A stretch of DNA of 53,723 nucleotides from Bacteroidales bacterium UBA6408 (GTDB lineage Bacteria > Bacteroidota > Bacteroidia > Bacteroidales > UBA932). Shown in pieces: positions 33,501-43,500 of this stretch. Below the pieces are notes generated by a model. It searched no databases. It was not told the DNA's origin and was given only the letters and a program-made list of their open reading frames with translations. Numbering within the stretch: the stretch's first letter is position 1; the number at the start of each line of letters is the position of its first letter. The position numbers and the translations under genes were made by a program. Location: the NCBI GenBank assembly GCA_002439805.1, contig DJPQ01000091.1:1-53723 (forward strand), in the 5' to 3' direction.

Positions 33501-34052
33501 CCCGGCGACCGCTACATAATCGGCAATTCCATTCCGCGCTACAACTACTCCTTCCGAGGGGACATCGACTGGCATGGGGTCAGCCTGTCCGTATTCTTCC
33601 AGGGCGTGGGCCACTGCGACTGGATGCCTCCGAAAAACTGCTCGTATTTCTGGGGATTCTATGGCTTCCCGGCCTCGTCCTTCGTCCCTAAGGACTTTGC
33701 CTCGGTGACATGGACTCCCGAGAACCGCAACACCTACCTCCCGCGCCGCAGGGGCTATTCTTCCTACTCCAACTGCGCTATGGGCGTTGCCAGCGACTAC
33801 TTCCTGCAGAATGCGGCCTACATCCGCCTGAAGAACCTCACCTTGGGCTACACTCTCCCGCTCAGGCCGAACAAGGCCGTCGAGAAGGTGCGCTTCTATC
33901 TCACGGGCGAGAACCTCTGGTACTGGTCTCCGATGAAGAGGCACACCAAATATGTGGACCCCGAGGTCGCGACGGCGTCTTCCAAACAGTCCGACGACTG
34001 CATATATCCGTTCTCGAGGACAGTGTCCTTCGGAGTTGACATAACCTTCTAA
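30528..34052 (+). CDS. susC: SusC/RagA-family TonB-linked outer-membrane protein
   Basis: This 1174-residue outer-membrane importer works with a SusD lid. After the signal peptide (cut near LHAQ) it has an STN signalling domain at about 26-97 (GTMTVREAFETIERQLGVTVAYN) and a carboxypeptidase-regulatory-like domain at about 107-185 (YSGTVVDESGPVPGAVIIL). The SusC signature ESVVVGYGVQKRVNLTGAV then precedes the plug at about 205-320 (VNPNDIESVSVLKDASSCSIYG). The beta-barrel ends ...SRTVSFGVDITF. The STN domain marks it as the signal-transducing type that works with the FecR encoded upstream. SusD follows after 13 nt. The cargo is inferred to be a phosphodiester-containing glycan from the genes downstream. 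Confidence 0.96.
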   Translation: MKRIKHYLIALLLAVVSFGNLHAQDSSLSFPSGTMTVREAFETIERQLGVTVAYNETLLDVNRKITPPQGKTLQETMSAILDGTGMKSTLEGRMVLVVRDDSPKAAPSLYSGTVVDESGPVPGAVIILDSDRTRNAMTDLDGRFSIGAESGSAFTVSMMGYKEYRSVFGRETSGIVIALEKDVDVLDESVVVGYGVQKRVNLTGAVGVISGKDLNNRPVTNAAQALQGADPSLVMSMSNGSIEGKEYDVKIRGQLSLNSGSPLILVDGIESSLSQVNPNDIESVSVLKDASSCSIYGATASAGVILITTKSGRAGDMKVTYNGRAGVAFNTTSTDFLTTGYDYVTLSNEFTLHSGKGYNAWNYTDEEMQMLYERRGDVTENPDRPWVYMNDKGKYRYLGNFDWYGYVFKRVRPETEHNVSINGGNDKMNYYVSGRYLYREGVFNNASEDIMNGYSFRAKVNAKVKPWLTYTGNVSFEGSAYNYGGFWEQDGSEDLSSSGILWNVTQNISPTIVPVNPDGTTTMYTNGIQFADSPIASGRGGVFTDGRNRNSRKTNHWVITNRLQFNITDWMNLVTDYTYRRRDNLDSYRSYATANTWDKNMKNIVEASNGSVYDFYHEARGFLNAHVANAYLNFSKSWGGHNFTAVAGGQFQDYRKSTLTVRQKGSVSDKLAFINMEQGTIEKCFESNTSYRTLGFFARANYDYAGKYLFEVSGRYDGSSRFARSHRWAFYPSASAGWRMSEENFWSGIRNWWSNAKLRFSYGSLGNQQVSNYSYISTISTGQMNYTFDGSTKAGYVTTPSAIADNLTWETVVTYNLGLDMGFFDNRLNLNADFYIRDTKDMLTSSKVLPAVFGEDSPRVNGADLRTKGYEITLSWKDSRRVGGSPLYYSAAASLGDYVTTITKFDNPDNSLSMHYVGKRLGDIWGYQVEGLFKTDEEAAAYQARIDDSAVNKGVYDCGVASMAKLLAGDVKFVDRNGDGVINTGANTLDKPGDRYIIGNSIPRYNYSFRGDIDWHGVSLSVFFQGVGHCDWMPPKNCSYFWGFYGFPASSFVPKDFASVTWTPENRNTYLPRRRGYSSYSNCAMGVASDYFLQNAAYIRLKNLTLGYTLPLRPNKAVEKVRFYLTGENLWYWSPMKRHTKYVDPEVATASSKQSDDCIYPFSRTVSFGVDITF

Positions 34053-34065
34053 AGCAGTACAGGAA

Positions 34066-35913
34066 ATGAAAAGAATACAATATATGATTATGGCGGCAGC
34101 CGCCCTCGCGCTCTCCTCTTGTTCCGGATTTCTTGACAAGTTTCCGGAAACGAGCCTTTCTCCGGAGACGTTCTATACGAACGAACAGGAGTGCCGGCTT
34201 GCGACAAACAGGTTCTATGACCTCGTGACCGCGCCCGACAACACCACCAACGGCGCTCTTCAGGACAATGACCTCCAGTACCACATCTCCCTCAGCGGCC
34301 TCCAGAAAGGCACACGCTCTGCGGAGACTGCCTCGTGGTCGAAGGACACGTGGAAATATCTCCGCTACATCAACTACTACCTTGCACATTCCGGGAACTG
34401 CACGAACGAGGCGGTGCGCACTAAATATGATGCCGTCGCCTGCTTCTTCCGTGCCTGGTTCTACTACGAGAAGGTGCGGATGTACGGTGACATTCCTTAC
34501 TACGACTTTGTCATCTCTGACACGGACCGCGAGGCTCTCTACCGTCCCCGCGACTCCCGGGGCTATGTGATGCAGAAGGTCATGGAAGACCTCGACCGTG
34601 CCGCTGCCGGGCTTCCCGAATCGTGGGGAGAGGGAGTCTATAGGGTGAACAGGTATGCCGCCCTCGCGCTCAAGTCCCGCGTGGCCCTTTTCGAGGGTAC
34701 GTGGCGCAAATACCATGACGTTCCGGACGAGGACTACACAGCCGCCGACGGGAGCACGATAACTCTGAGCTCCGGATATTTCCTCAACCTTGCCGCATCG
34801 GCGGCCAAGACCGTGATGGAAAGCGGCAAGTACAAGATGTACAGCGGAGCGGGAATCCTGAAGGGACAGCCATACAGGGACTACTTCGTCCTTGAGGACG
34901 CCGAGACGGACGAGACCATATTCGCGAAGCGTTATGTCTCCACCGACGAACTGATGATCCGCCACGGAGTCCAGTTCTCCTACAAGAACCAGAGGTACTC
35001 CCTCACAAGGGCGCTTGCCTACCACTACCTCTTGGCTGACGGGACCCCGTTCCAGTCTCAGGAAGGGTGGCAGACCATGCAGTATGCCCGGGAATTCGAG
35101 AACCGCGACCCGCGCATGGCCCAGACCATCGCCGGTCCGGGATATGTCGCCGTCGGCGATGATTCCGGTGTCCTGTATGCGCCGAACTGCAAAGACTTCG
35201 ACCGCAGCGGCTACAGGCCTATAAAGTACTTCTCGGACGAAACACATGATGGCGCGTCCTCTTCCACGACCGACTATGCCCTGTTCCGTTACGGCGAGGT
35301 TCTGCTCAACTACGCGGAGGCTATGGCAGAGCTCGGACTTGCCGACCAGAGCGTCATCGACGCTTCCATAAACCTCATCCGCTCCCGTGCCGGGATGCCG
35401 GCTCTCGATGTCGCGAAGGCCAACGGCGCTCCGGACGCATTCCTCAGTTCATACTACACCGACAGTCATCTTGACGGCGCCGACAAAGGACTCATCCTTG
35501 AAATCCGCCGCGAGAGGACGGTCGAGCTGGTCAATGAGGGACAGCGCCTTTGGGATATGCTCCGCTGGCACGAGGGACGGCAGCTCTGCCCGGCCTCGAA
35601 CACTCTCGGACACGGGTTCATCGGCGTCTGGTTTCCGGGACTCGGCGAGTACGACATGAACAATGACGGGACTCCGGACCTTTGCATCTACAGCGGGACA
35701 CTCCCTGCCACCGACTGCGAGAACACCCTGAACGTTGCTCCCGGGAAGGACAACACCCTCTCGGAAGGAACCAAGGGCTATCTGGTGCAGTTCGGCGAAG
35801 AGACCTATCAGTGGGAGGAGAAGGACTACCTCTACCCGATTCCTCAGGGACAGATTCAGATATATCCGGAACAGGAGGGACACAGCGTTCTGGCTCAGAA
35901 TCCGGGATATTAG
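34066..35913 (+). CDS. susD: RagB/SusD-family nutrient-binding lipoprotein
   Basis: This 615-residue surface lipoprotein is the hinged lid of the SusC transporter. The lipobox is LSSC (Cys19) followed by SGFLDKFPETSLSPETFYTNE, the typical SusD start. TPR-like helices carry AVACFFRAWFYYEKVRMYGDIPYYD and VNRYAALALKSRVALFEGTWRKY. The C-terminal SusD domain has YALFRYGEVLLNYAEAMAELG and IRRERTVELVNEGQRLWDMLRW. All family landmarks are in place. It sits 13 nt after susC and 22 nt before the first DUF4988 gene, so the operon continues. Confidence 0.96.
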   Translation: MKRIQYMIMAAAALALSSCSGFLDKFPETSLSPETFYTNEQECRLATNRFYDLVTAPDNTTNGALQDNDLQYHISLSGLQKGTRSAETASWSKDTWKYLRYINYYLAHSGNCTNEAVRTKYDAVACFFRAWFYYEKVRMYGDIPYYDFVISDTDREALYRPRDSRGYVMQKVMEDLDRAAAGLPESWGEGVYRVNRYAALALKSRVALFEGTWRKYHDVPDEDYTAADGSTITLSSGYFLNLAASAAKTVMESGKYKMYSGAGILKGQPYRDYFVLEDAETDETIFAKRYVSTDELMIRHGVQFSYKNQRYSLTRALAYHYLLADGTPFQSQEGWQTMQYAREFENRDPRMAQTIAGPGYVAVGDDSGVLYAPNCKDFDRSGYRPIKYFSDETHDGASSSTTDYALFRYGEVLLNYAEAMAELGLADQSVIDASINLIRSRAGMPALDVAKANGAPDAFLSSYYTDSHLDGADKGLILEIRRERTVELVNEGQRLWDMLRWHEGRQLCPASNTLGHGFIGVWFPGLGEYDMNNDGTPDLCIYSGTLPATDCENTLNVAPGKDNTLSEGTKGYLVQFGEETYQWEEKDYLYPIPQGQIQIYPEQEGHSVLAQNPGY

Positions 35914-35935
35914 ACATATATAATCATAAAGAACG

Positions 35936-38074
35936 ATGAAAAGACCAATGATATTGATTTCAGTGCTGCTTGCCGGCTTCATTGCCTCGTGCAGCGGATA
36001 TGACGATTCCTCGCTCTGGAATGCCGTGGATGAGGCACAGAAGCGGATTAAGGAACTGACGGAATCTCTCGGAGCCGTGGAGGAGCAGGCGGCGCTGCTT
36101 TCCGCCGCAAAGAACGGGGGAGTCATAACTGGCATCTCTCAAAATGCCGGAGGCGGATACACGGTGAGCTACCGCACCGCTGACGGCAAGGACGCCACGG
36201 CGGTGATTGCATCGGCGTCCGACCTTGCCGAGACCGACATTATCGGGACCAAAGAGGAAGACGGGGTGCTTTACTGGACCCTGACTTCCGGCGGCAAGAC
36301 CGTCGTGCTCACCGACATCGACGGGGCAAGGCTTCCGGTCTCCGGACGCGCACCCTCATTCAGCACGGACAAGGACGGCTGGTGGATGGTGAACGGCGCG
36401 TACATCCTCGACGGAAACGGCGAAAAGATTAAGTCGAACGGCCGCTCGGCCTCTCTTGTCTCCAAGCTTGTGCAGAACAGCGACGGCACCGTCACCTTCG
36501 TGCTCGCCGACGGCTCTCTTGTCACGGTCGGCACTGATGGTCGGCTCTCTCTCAGGATTTTCCTCAATTCTGAGGAGGTCAAGGGCGAGGTCAGGGTCAC
36601 GGACGGCGCTACCTCTCTGAAATTCACCTACAGTCTCGGGGGAAAGGCCGCCGAGGGCGCAATTGTGAAGCTCCACAGGACGGAGAACCTGTCAGCTGTC
36701 CTCGGAGACGGCAAGATTGACGTCACGGTTCCCGCCGCCCTGCATAAGGCGATGTTCTCCATTCTTGTCTCCGACAGCGAGGGCAATATGATTGTCCGCA
36801 CGGTCCGCCTCCTCGGAAAGTTCGGAGTTGACAGCGAGAACGACCTCTGGAAAGTGACCGAGGAAAAGACCCTTGCGGAAGGCTGCAACTACTACAGCAT
36901 GGAGTTCAAGACCGTCACGCGCCGGATGCATGTCCTTGAGATTGACCTCAAGTCCCCTGCGGTTGAGGTCACTACATCCTTCGCCGACGACATAGTCCCG
37001 AACCCGAACGCCAACTCCAACAAGAACAACGGATTCAATCTCCGCGAGACCCTTTCTCAGCTTTGTGCCCGCAAGACGGCCGAGGGCGAGGCTGTTATAG
37101 GCGGGGTGAACACGGGATACTTTGACTCCAACTATGGAATCGCCCGCGGACCTCACATCGAGGACGGCGAACTTCTCTATATGAACAGCCCCTATGTCGT
37201 GACCTCGCTTCCGAACCATTCATGGGCATTCACGATATTCAGTGACGGCACGGCATCCTGCGGCAAAAAGACATTCTCCGGGAAAATCGACGTCTCAGGC
37301 AAGGAAATCCCGTTCTACACGGTGAACGACACGATAGTGCGCGGTGCGAACGCATCGAGGATGAAGAGCTATCCTGTAAATATCTACACCTCACGCTACC
37401 GCCGTACGCCTCATCCCGAGAAACCGCAGATTACGAATCCTCTTTCGGCGAATGCTCTCTATGTCGTCGCAAAATATGTTTCCGGAAACATGAAGGTGAA
37501 TCAGGGATGGGCAGACGCCGAGGTTGTCTCGGTACAGGACGGACGCTCTGAGGCGCTGGCAGAACCGCCGTATCTCGACGGAGCTTCCTCGGTGGCCATT
37601 CAGGCATTCGGCTCGGCCGCCGATGACCTCGCCTCCCTCAAGGCCGGGGACAGGCTGCGGCTCTGTGCAGAGATGGAGGTTGACGGGGAGGTCAAGCCTA
37701 TCGTCACCCAGAACTCGACCATGTGGCACTACATCACCGACGGCGAGAACACCCTCAGCACGGTTCCTGCCGACCACAATTTCCGCAAGCTCTCGGACCC
37801 TATGACCTTCGTCTGCGTGGACAAGAGCGGCTCGCGTATAATGATTGCCGAAATCGACGGGCGTCAGACGGGCTTCTCCATCGGGGTCAATGCGCAGGAA
37901 GTCGTGGATATAGCCCTCCGGCTCGGCGCATGGAACTCCACCCGTTTCGACGGCGGCGGCTCGTCCTCGATGTGGCTTCTCAAGGACGGAGTCTCAGGGC
38001 TTGTCAGTCACCCTTCCGACCCGAAGGGAGAGCGAAGCTGCATGAACTATATGTATGTACGGCTCAAGAAATAA
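35936..38074 (+). CDS. DUF4988 lipoprotein with NAGPA phosphodiester glycosidase domain
   Basis: This is a 712-residue outer-membrane lipoprotein (FIASC, Cys19). Residues 20-60 form a coiled coil after SGYDDSSLWN. Residues about 61-200 are the DUF4988 module with DGWWMVNG and two further beta domains to about 300. The C-terminal NAGPA/DUF2233 domain (about 317-710) is related to the human uncovering enzyme that cleaves GlcNAc-alpha-1-phospho-mannose phosphodiesters. It shows the family hallmarks GGVNTGYFD (389-397) and FDGGGSSSM (671-679) with a C-terminal RSCMNYMYVR. The predicted activity is hydrolysis of a sugar-phosphodiester bond at the cell surface. It is encoded directly after susD. 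The natural substrate is unknown; the activity is inferred from family. Confidence 0.9.
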   Translation: MKRPMILISVLLAGFIASCSGYDDSSLWNAVDEAQKRIKELTESLGAVEEQAALLSAAKNGGVITGISQNAGGGYTVSYRTADGKDATAVIASASDLAETDIIGTKEEDGVLYWTLTSGGKTVVLTDIDGARLPVSGRAPSFSTDKDGWWMVNGAYILDGNGEKIKSNGRSASLVSKLVQNSDGTVTFVLADGSLVTVGTDGRLSLRIFLNSEEVKGEVRVTDGATSLKFTYSLGGKAAEGAIVKLHRTENLSAVLGDGKIDVTVPAALHKAMFSILVSDSEGNMIVRTVRLLGKFGVDSENDLWKVTEEKTLAEGCNYYSMEFKTVTRRMHVLEIDLKSPAVEVTTSFADDIVPNPNANSNKNNGFNLRETLSQLCARKTAEGEAVIGGVNTGYFDSNYGIARGPHIEDGELLYMNSPYVVTSLPNHSWAFTIFSDGTASCGKKTFSGKIDVSGKEIPFYTVNDTIVRGANASRMKSYPVNIYTSRYRRTPHPEKPQITNPLSANALYVVAKYVSGNMKVNQGWADAEVVSVQDGRSEALAEPPYLDGASSVAIQAFGSAADDLASLKAGDRLRLCAEMEVDGEVKPIVTQNSTMWHYITDGENTLSTVPADHNFRKLSDPMTFVCVDKSGSRIMIAEIDGRQTGFSIGVNAQEVVDIALRLGAWNSTRFDGGGSSSMWLLKDGVSGLVSHPSDPKGERSCMNYMYVRLKK

Positions 38075-38080
38075 GGAAAA

Positions 38081-40537
38081 ATGAAACCGATTAGCATAAA
38101 GGCAATAATAATTGCGCTCATCTCTCCTGTCCTCCTGTTTTCCTGCTCGTCTTATGACTCCAGGGAAATCACGGACAGCGTGACGGACCTCGAAAACCGG
38201 ATTGCGGCGCTTGAACAGAGGGCGGACGAACTGTCCTCGCAGCTCAAGTCCGTCTCTGACTTTGTTTCCGGAAATTTTGTCTCCCGCGTCGGCACTGACG
38301 AAAAGGGGAATTATGTAATCACCTATCAGGCAGCCGACGGCCAGAAACAGACCGTCACGCTCGCGAAGGCCTCCGACCTGAACAAGGCTCCGCTCATAGG
38401 CACGGCGGAACATGAGGGAAGGCTCTGCTGGCGGATGACCCGCGACAACGGCGCGAGCTGGGACTGGATTCTTGGCAAGGACGGCGCTCCGATGCCGGTG
38501 GAGACGGCGGCCCCTGTTCTGGGAGTCGATTCCGAAGGCTACTGGACAGTGAACGGGGAGCGTACCGGAGCTTTGGCGAAGGACATCTCTAACAGCATAT
38601 TCTCCTCCGTTGAAGTCGATTCGGAAGCCGGGCTCGTCAAATTCACTCTCTCTGACGGCAGCGCTTTCTCCGTGAAATATCTGGAGGCCCTCGGCATCAC
38701 CTTCGACACTCCTCCGTACATCGCGGTCGAGTCCTATGGTTCTCCGGTCACAGTCGGCTACAAGGTGAGCGGGACGATGGCGGCCGACGCGGCAGTCGAT
38801 TACTTCACGGCGTACAATGTGGACGTCACCGTGAATGAGAACCTCAGGACGATAAGCGTCTCAATGCAGGAGGGCAAGGAAGAGGGCAATGTCGTGATGA
38901 TGGTCAGCGCCGGCGACGAGATTGTCTATAAGCCCATCTTCTTCACCTACGGCAAGGCGGTCATCGACATGGAAAGCTACATAAGGGACAACGAGCTCAT
39001 AACCCCTATTGGCGAGCCTGTCATAAAGCTCGGCGGTGAAATGACAGCGTTCTCCGTCAATGTTTCCCATAACATAGCCGTGTCCGCGTCCGTCTCTCCG
39101 GAGTGCGCGTCATGGCTCAAGGCCGTGCAGACAAAGGCGATGGAAACCTCCCGTCTTGAGTTCGTGGCGGAATATTTTGAAAGCAAGACCAACGACCCGA
39201 GAACCGGGGCCATCATACTTTCGAACCCGCTCTATGATTTCTCGACAAGAATACTCGTGAGCCAGAGTCCCGTCGTCATAGGCGGAGGCGGAGATGACCC
39301 TTCGGCCGACAAGGGAATATCCGACGTCGCCGCGTTTATGGAGTTTGTACGCAGCGTGAATGCCGGGGCTTCGACATCCCGTTGGGAAAACGCCGACGGC
39401 GAGGTAGTTCTCCTTTCGGACATCAGCCTTGAGGGCGTGGAATGGACGCCTATAGGAAACGCTTCCGGCGAGGGAACGGGTGTCCCGGGCTACAGTTTCG
39501 TGAATCCGTTCTCAGGAAAGTTCAACGGTCAGGGACACAGCATCACGGGAATAAAATGGACCTGCGACGTGTCAAAGAACAGCGTCTATGGTCTTTTCGG
39601 CGCGGCCAAGGATGCCGTGATAAAGAATGTGACCGTAGGCTCCGAGGGAGATGCCATCACGCTCACGGGAACTCCCGACATCACTCCGTCCGTGGCCGGA
39701 ATCGTGGGATACGCCGAGGGCGTGACCGTTACGGGCGTCACGAACAATGTCAGCGTCATTCTTGAGGGAGAATGTCCTCAGTCCATGCCTATGAGCCTCG
39801 CCGGCATCATCGGCAGCGGCTTCGACGTCACTGTAGGGGGCAAGGCCAAGACCGACGCCGTGCGCAACAACGGAGACATACTCGTAAAGTCCAAGGTGGC
39901 CAATGCGCAGGCCGGCGGAACCGGACTTCAGGTGGCCGGAATAATGGCCTATGTCAAGAGCGGAAAGTCCAGCCAGCTCATCGGCTGCACGAATGCCGCC
40001 CGCATCGCCGGGCCTAACGGACGCGGCGGCGGTATCATCGCCTCAATTCAGGGTACGGAGAAGGCCGGCAACAAGGTCACGGTCAGCACCTGCACCAACT
40101 CCGGACTCATCGAGGATAACTGGCTCGACCTGGAGGGCTATTCCAATGCCAAGAGAATGGGCGGGCTCATAGGAGGCTCCGAGGCGGCCGGCGTGACCGT
40201 CGAGTCCTGCCGCAACATGGGCAACGTGTTCTCTCACACCGGATGCCGCTGCGGAGGCTTTGTCGGGCACTTTAAGGGCGGCATCATAACCGGATGCTCC
40301 AACACGGGAATTATCCTAAGCCACATAACCCCTAAGAATGCGGACGGCTCAAAGGGTGACGGACCGGGATGGGCCGCCGGATACTGCAATGTTTCAATCA
40401 CCGGATGCACCCGTGGAGGAAAGGTCGGCGAATGGTCCGAGTTCAAGGATGCGCCTGAGAATGCGCCTGACGCCACGGCGGAAAACGCCTACGGCTACTG
40501 TAATTCACAGTATTTCAAACCTGCTGAAAATCAATGA
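38081..40537 (+). CDS. DUF4988-BACON-GLUG beta-helix lipoprotein
   Basis: This 818-residue surface lipoprotein (LLFSC, Cys22) has a coiled coil at 25-60 and a DUF4988 module to about 190 with GYWTVNGE. Beta domains follow to about 310. A BACON-like domain (about 325-400) is marked by LGGEMTAFSVNVSHNIAVSA and ends TRILVSQSPVV. From about 415 it becomes a GLUG-type parallel beta-helix with many short turns of the type VAGIVGYAEGVTVTGVTN and CTNSGLIEDN. No catalytic triad is evident, so a binding or scaffold role is more likely than catalysis. It starts 6 nt after the NAGPA gene and its stop overlaps the next start (ATGA), so it is coupled on both sides. Confidence 0.85.
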   Translation: MKPISIKAIIIALISPVLLFSCSSYDSREITDSVTDLENRIAALEQRADELSSQLKSVSDFVSGNFVSRVGTDEKGNYVITYQAADGQKQTVTLAKASDLNKAPLIGTAEHEGRLCWRMTRDNGASWDWILGKDGAPMPVETAAPVLGVDSEGYWTVNGERTGALAKDISNSIFSSVEVDSEAGLVKFTLSDGSAFSVKYLEALGITFDTPPYIAVESYGSPVTVGYKVSGTMAADAAVDYFTAYNVDVTVNENLRTISVSMQEGKEEGNVVMMVSAGDEIVYKPIFFTYGKAVIDMESYIRDNELITPIGEPVIKLGGEMTAFSVNVSHNIAVSASVSPECASWLKAVQTKAMETSRLEFVAEYFESKTNDPRTGAIILSNPLYDFSTRILVSQSPVVIGGGGDDPSADKGISDVAAFMEFVRSVNAGASTSRWENADGEVVLLSDISLEGVEWTPIGNASGEGTGVPGYSFVNPFSGKFNGQGHSITGIKWTCDVSKNSVYGLFGAAKDAVIKNVTVGSEGDAITLTGTPDITPSVAGIVGYAEGVTVTGVTNNVSVILEGECPQSMPMSLAGIIGSGFDVTVGGKAKTDAVRNNGDILVKSKVANAQAGGTGLQVAGIMAYVKSGKSSQLIGCTNAARIAGPNGRGGGIIASIQGTEKAGNKVTVSTCTNSGLIEDNWLDLEGYSNAKRMGGLIGGSEAAGVTVESCRNMGNVFSHTGCRCGGFVGHFKGGIITGCSNTGIILSHITPKNADGSKGDGPGWAAGYCNVSITGCTRGGKVGEWSEFKDAPENAPDATAENAYGYCNSQYFKPAENQ

Positions 40538-43500
40538 GAAAAATGAAAAGAACATTAAACAATACGCTGCTCTCGTTCCTTGCCGCCGCGCTCGTCGCGT
40601 CCTGCGGCTTCGATGACAGTGAACTAAAGGGTCGTCTGGATGAGATTGACGGGAGGATTGCCGCCCTGCAGTCGAGGATAGACGATGCTAACGGTCAGAT
40701 TGAGTCCCTCGGGCTGCTCACTTCCGGAAATGTCGTGACCTCAGTGGAGAAGAACGGCGACGGAAGCTATGTCCTGACATATCTCGACGGGAACAATGAG
40801 GAAAAGACAATGGTCGTGGCCGCAATGGACCAGATGATAAATGTTCCCGTGCTCGGCGTCCGCAAGGACGACAACGGAATTTACTGGTGGACGGTTACCT
40901 CGGGAGGCGCGACAACGGACCTTCTCCTCGACGGCAAGCCTGTTCCCGTGGCCGGGAAGACCCCTGTGGTCTCGGTTGATGCGCAGGGCTACTGGACTGT
41001 TGACGGGGAGCGGCTTCTCGACTCCGCCGGCAATGCCGTTGAGGCTTCGGACGGAAGTTCGGAGGTGTTCAGGACCGTGGGTACGGACGCTGACGGCAAC
41101 CTTTCCCTGACGCTCGGCAACGGCGTCTCCGTCACGATTCCTGTCCAGGACGCCCTGAATCTCAAACTTGCCACGGCCGTCAGCCTCACTGTGGCGAACA
41201 TTTCGTCTCCGGTGACCTTCGGCTACGAGCTGAGCGGCGCAGCTGCCGAGAACGCCGTGGTGGCCATCGCCGCCGCCAATTCGGTGGATGCCGCGCTCGA
41301 CAGGGAGAAGCAGGAGGTAAGCGTAAGCTTTGGCAGGGACTTTCAGTCCGGTCATGTCATCGTCATGGCGACCGACCTCGACAAGGTGACGGTCCTCCGC
41401 CCGGTTTTCTTCGAGAAGGCCACTGAAACAGAAATAAAAATCAGCACGGCGGATGAACTGATGCTCTTTGCGAAGAGGGTTAACGCCCGGGACGGCGCGG
41501 AGCAGATGGACGTGTTCCTTGATAAGGACATAGATATGTCTTCCGTCACCGACTGGATTCCAATCGGCAACGGAACATTCTCGGGCACTGCGGTAAGCGG
41601 CCCGGCGTTCAAGGGAATGTTCGACGGCCGTAACCACACCGTCAAGGGGCTGAAGATGACCGTAGCCGCCGACGCTGCCGCCGGAACTGCCTGCGGCCTG
41701 TTCGGCGTGCTCTCCGGAGCGACTGTAAAGAATGTGAACATCGGTGAGGGCTCCTCGTTCAAGTCTTCGTCCGCGAGCCTTGTGAGCGGCGGCGGAATCG
41801 CAGGAGCGGTGGTCAATTCGACAGTTGAGCACTGCTCTTCTTCGGCATCATTCGACATTTCGGGCGGAGCAAATAATGTCAGCCAGAGATTCGGCGGCGT
41901 GGCGGGTTCCGTATATTCGGCAGGAGATGTCATCGCACAGGTCACGAACAGCTCCAATTTCGGAACATTCAAGTCGGTTAACACCACAAATACGAAAAAC
42001 GGAGGAACCGCGTTCTCAATCGGAGGAGTTGTCGGGTATGCCGAGTCGGCGTCGTCGGCTCTGAGAGTAATGGTCAGGTCCTGCGAAAACTACGGCGCGA
42101 TGAATGTTCAGGCTTCCCGCAACGCCGGAGTCGTCGCGACGTTGAACAAGAACGCAACCGTCGAGGGCTGCAGGAACTTCGCGGACATAACCAACACCGA
42201 CACGAAGGCGTCGAACACCCGCGTGGCCGGCATCGTCTCCGCGCTTAATGCCCAGACTTCCGCAATAAACTGCGTGAACAAGGGCAACGTCACTTTTGCT
42301 GTCGCAGGAAACACGACTCAGGGTTATGCCGCCGGCGTCGCCGGCCAGACCAACGACGCCTCCTGTGTAATCGAAGGGTGTGAGAACTATGGCTCCGTGC
42401 GTTCGGACATCATCAATGCCTCCGACGCCACGAAGAAGTTCATAGCAATAATTCTTGCCAATACCAACAACAAGGCCTGCACAATCAGGAACAATAAGGT
42501 CGGGGGTAAAATCGGCCCATATTCTGACGACAGCAAGCTTGTTGACATCACGGCCGAGAATTTCGGGCGCTATGTGTTCTTCACCCCTAAGACTCAGCCG
42601 TCCATCGTGACAGGCAACGAGTTCGCCGGCGAAACTCTCACTAAGGGCATCGCGTCCGCGCAGGACTTCGTCGAGTTTGCCGCCGCCGTCAATGCCGGCG
42701 GGTCTCTGGAGGAATGGCAGGATGAGGCCGGCGGAATAAATCTGCTCAACAACATAGACATGTCTTCCGTGACGGACTGGACCCCGATTGGAAACGGGAC
42801 TTTTGTGAACGTCTCCAACAAACTGACCGTCACCGGGCCGATGTTCACCGGCAGGTTCAACGGTCAGGGCTACAAGATTCTCAATTTCAAGATGCACAGC
42901 ACCGTTTCTTCGGCGGGCGGCACTTTCGGACTGTTCGGTGTGATAGGCCCGGGGGCCGTCGTGGAGAACTTCACCTTCGAGTCAAGCTGCTCGCTGCTCG
43001 TGGAGGCCACAGGCGCGGCGTCTTCGCACGGCGTGATTGCCGGGCTTGTCTATGACGGCACCGTGCGCGATGTGCACAGCTATGCTCCTATGACCTTCAT
43101 GAGCAAGGGCGTGCCGGCAAAAAAGGCTCAGTTCATGGCCCTTGTAGGCTATGCCTTCACCGAGAATCATGAAATCGTCATCGACAGCGTTGACAACTTC
43201 GGAGAAATCGTGGCCGAGAACCTCGACGGCAATGCCGAGAGCGGGGCGAATGCGTTCCACATCGCCGGCATACTCGGATTCGGCACCTCCACGACCGGCA
43301 CTCAGCACTTCGTGACCGTGTCCGACTGCTCGAACAGCGGCGACATGACCTCGGCGACCTGCCGAACCTCCGGCATCTGCGCCGCCTGCAACCGCCGCAC
43401 CAAGCTTGTGAACTGCATCAACAGGGGCAACCAGATGAACAGCTGCCCCGGACCGGACAAGGGAAGAATCGGAAACATCGCCTGCAATGTCGCCAATGCC